Shown: in pieces, positions 62,354 to 64,000 of the stretch
Layout: every line of letters begins with the position of its first letter
Numbering within the stretch: the stretch's first letter is position 1
DNA from: Diphasiastrum complanatum
Lineage: Eukaryota; Streptophyta; Lycopodiopsida; Lycopodiales; Lycopodiaceae
Reading direction: 5' to 3'
DNA length: 64,000 nucleotides
NCBI GenBank assembly: GCA_029204225.1
Contig: CM055095.1
Location: forward strand, 33,295,732-33,359,731
Made by a program: the position numbers and the translations under genes
The notes under the pieces: model-generated
The model's database searches: none
Seen by the model: the letters and a program-made list of their open reading frames with translations, nothing else
What the model was told of the DNA's origin: nothing

Positions 62354-63259
62354 AAGAGGTCCCTCTCCATCACTTGCAATAGTGTCTTCCTTCTCATTGG
62401 TAATATTGGCTTGCTTGAGTTGATTCTTCTTTTTGAAGCAATTGGTGGCATAATGACCTTTCTTGCCACAATAAAAGCACTTGATCTTCTTCTTCTTCTT
62501 GAGCTTGGATGATGAAGCATTTGAGGAATCATCTTCCTCCTCATCTTTGTCTTTGGATTTGACTTTGTCCTTGCTTGAGGATTGTTAATGTTGGTTCTTG
62601 CTCCTCTCTTTGTGCTTATTCTTGGCAAAAAGAGCTTTGCCATCATTATGAGTGAGAGAAAGCTTGTCCATCCTCAAGAGCTTATACTCTTGTCTTGATT
62701 CTTTTGAAATTAGCACACTTTGGAGAGCCTCCAAACTTGGTAGCTCCTCCTTAATGGCATAGGATTGGACAAGATTATCAAATTCAATTCTCAAGCCATT
62801 GAGAATGACTTGAACTAGCTCATTTTGATTGATGGAATCACCAATACAAGCAAGCTCTCTATGAATATCTTTTACTCTCAAAACATAACTAGATGCACTC
62901 TCATCACTCTTTTGGCTACTTTGAAAGATTTGATTCCTAAGAGTGAGAAGCCTAGAGGTATTCTTAGCCTCATAGATAGTCTTGAGACAATCCCAAGCTT
63001 CTTTGGCTATTGTACAAGTACCTATTTCCCTCAATATCTCATTAGAGACATTCATCTTAATGTAGTGGAGAGCCATCCTAGCTCTCTTTTTGTATTTTTG
63101 AACCTCTTGAAGAACTTGTGGTTCTTCTTCAAGGCCAAGAACTATGTCCATCACGTCTTGAAGGATCAAGATGGACTCCATCCTCATTTTCCAAACTGAA
63201 TAATTTGAAGTGGTCAATCTTTCACTTGGTTCCAACAAGGATGAACCCATTGAAGACAT
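62354..63259 (-). pseudogene. Element C gag
   Basis: Start chosen at the Met at 63259 (MSSMGSSLLEPSERLTTSNY), matching the gag starts of A and B; the next Met at 63250 is equally possible. UBN2-type gag (SVWKMRMESILILQD, KEAWDCLKTIYEAKNT, ELVQVILNGL) and an intact zinc knuckle (CFYCGKKGHYATNC) at about 62440-62480. A TAA at 62585-62587 is the only break; the frame continues through it into the protease. At the gag-protease junction C has a sense codon where A and B have a stop. Confidence 0.9.
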
Positions 63260-64000
63260 TTGAAGTGAAGAAAACTCAGATGATGAACAATAAATTTTGT
63301 TACACACTTTCAATAGGATCCAATAATTGAGTACTATCTCCTCCTATGAAAGATCTTACAACAATTTGTGAATTGATTCTCACTAGCTACACAAATCTCT
63401 CTAAAACAAGATCTATTTCACATCAAATGATGGAGTATAGGCAAAGTTAGGATCCAACACTCTTAGCACGTGTGAAATACACTAAGAAACCAAATTTGAC
63501 TCAAATACAATGATATTGCATGAAACAAAATGGCTAAGATCTCAAAACAGTGCCTAGATCACATATAGATGAGATTGGCAAGCATACAACTGTGATTTTG
63601 GATCAACCAAGCAATCTCTTGACCAAACCAAATGTGTCCACCCAGGTCTAGGTGCCCTACCTAACCCTCTTCAAAAGCTTATAACTTTTGATTTGCTCAA
63701 CCAAATGGAATGAAACTGATTGCAACAGAAACTAGACAAAAATAGCTTCAAAACAAGCTATAAAGCAAGATAAATGGATCAAACATGAGAGAGAACTTCC
63801 AAACTGAAATTGGATGTTCCTCACACGTGTCTGAGCACCTGATTCCGTACAGTACCAGGTCAGACCCAATCAATGTCCTTTTGATCTCTTTTGATCCAAG
63901 ATTGAACAAGATAGCTAGGAAAATGGGCCTTGACAATTTCTAGCTCAAGATTGATGAAAATTTTTCACTTAGATGGATCAAAATGCATGGTAACCTTAGG
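63260..64000 (-). other. Element C leader
   Basis: Untranslated leader, colinear with that of A over 700 bp with scattered changes. The window stops a few bases short of the expected primer site. It has no (GA)n tract. Confidence 0.75.

Larger units (their letters stand above)
58515..64000 (-). mobile_element. Copia element C, near-complete coding content, right end outside
   Basis: The left edge is the 3' LTR (58515-59251). On the minus strand follow RNase H, RT, integrase, protease, gag (from low to high coordinate) and a leader that runs to the window end. The last bases match the sequence that in element A lies just before the primer site, so the 5' LTR should start within about 20 bp beyond 64000. 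Defects: stops at 62585-62587 and near 61307, and frameshifts near 61790 and 61020. This is the only copy here with all copia domains. Confidence 0.92.

Overview
The window looks like nuclear DNA of a land plant with a large, AT-rich, retrotransposon-filled genome. Evidence: many Ty1/copia and Ty3/gypsy elements with plant-type primer sites, CACTA transposase remains, long (GA)n/(TC)n microsatellites, and one spliced plant bHLH gene of the ROOT HAIR DEFECTIVE SIX-LIKE type. Lineage cannot be settled by eye; a fern or other non-flowering plant is my guess, not a demonstrated fact.

Layout. 1-6139: a decayed minus-strand Ty3/gypsy element. It has a 5' LTR (5115-6139), a primer site, gag, two tandem retropepsin-like domains, reverse transcriptase, and only the last part of integrase. 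A further same-strand ORF with a coiled-coil tail runs off the left edge. 6140-9035: no recognisable gene. 9036-11875: the only host gene that looks intact, a five-exon RSL-type bHLH factor on the minus strand. 11876-14665: its upstream region. 14666-25400: DNA-transposon debris. This comprises a CACTA-like end with subterminal repeats, an unclassified transposase-like pseudogene (17790-20233), CACTA TNP2-type remains (21777-23770) and a copia LTR plus gag fragment (23983-25380). 25935-26720: a broken histone H3/CENH3-like pseudogene with a copia RNase H fragment between its two recognisable parts.

27527-64000 is almost entirely copia elements. Element A (27527-32585, minus) has 820-bp LTRs that are nearly identical. 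Element D (36521-47238, plus) is older and contains element B (39566-44624, plus) and a solo-LTR-like insertion (45166-45803). Element E (49662-54331, plus) has a perfect 5-bp target duplication. Element G (57175-58514, plus) sits inside a second copy of the unclassified transposase and is cut by element C. Element C (58515 to beyond the right edge, minus) is the only copia copy with a full gag-protease-integrase-RT-RNase H order, though it carries stops and frameshifts.

A, B, D and E lack reverse transcriptase and look non-autonomous; a C-like element is the plausible source of enzymes. A, B and D carry a shared, unidentified C-terminal ORF where RT should be. A and B share a nearly identical 2.6-kb core in opposite orientation, although their LTRs and leaders differ, which suggests gene conversion or recombination.
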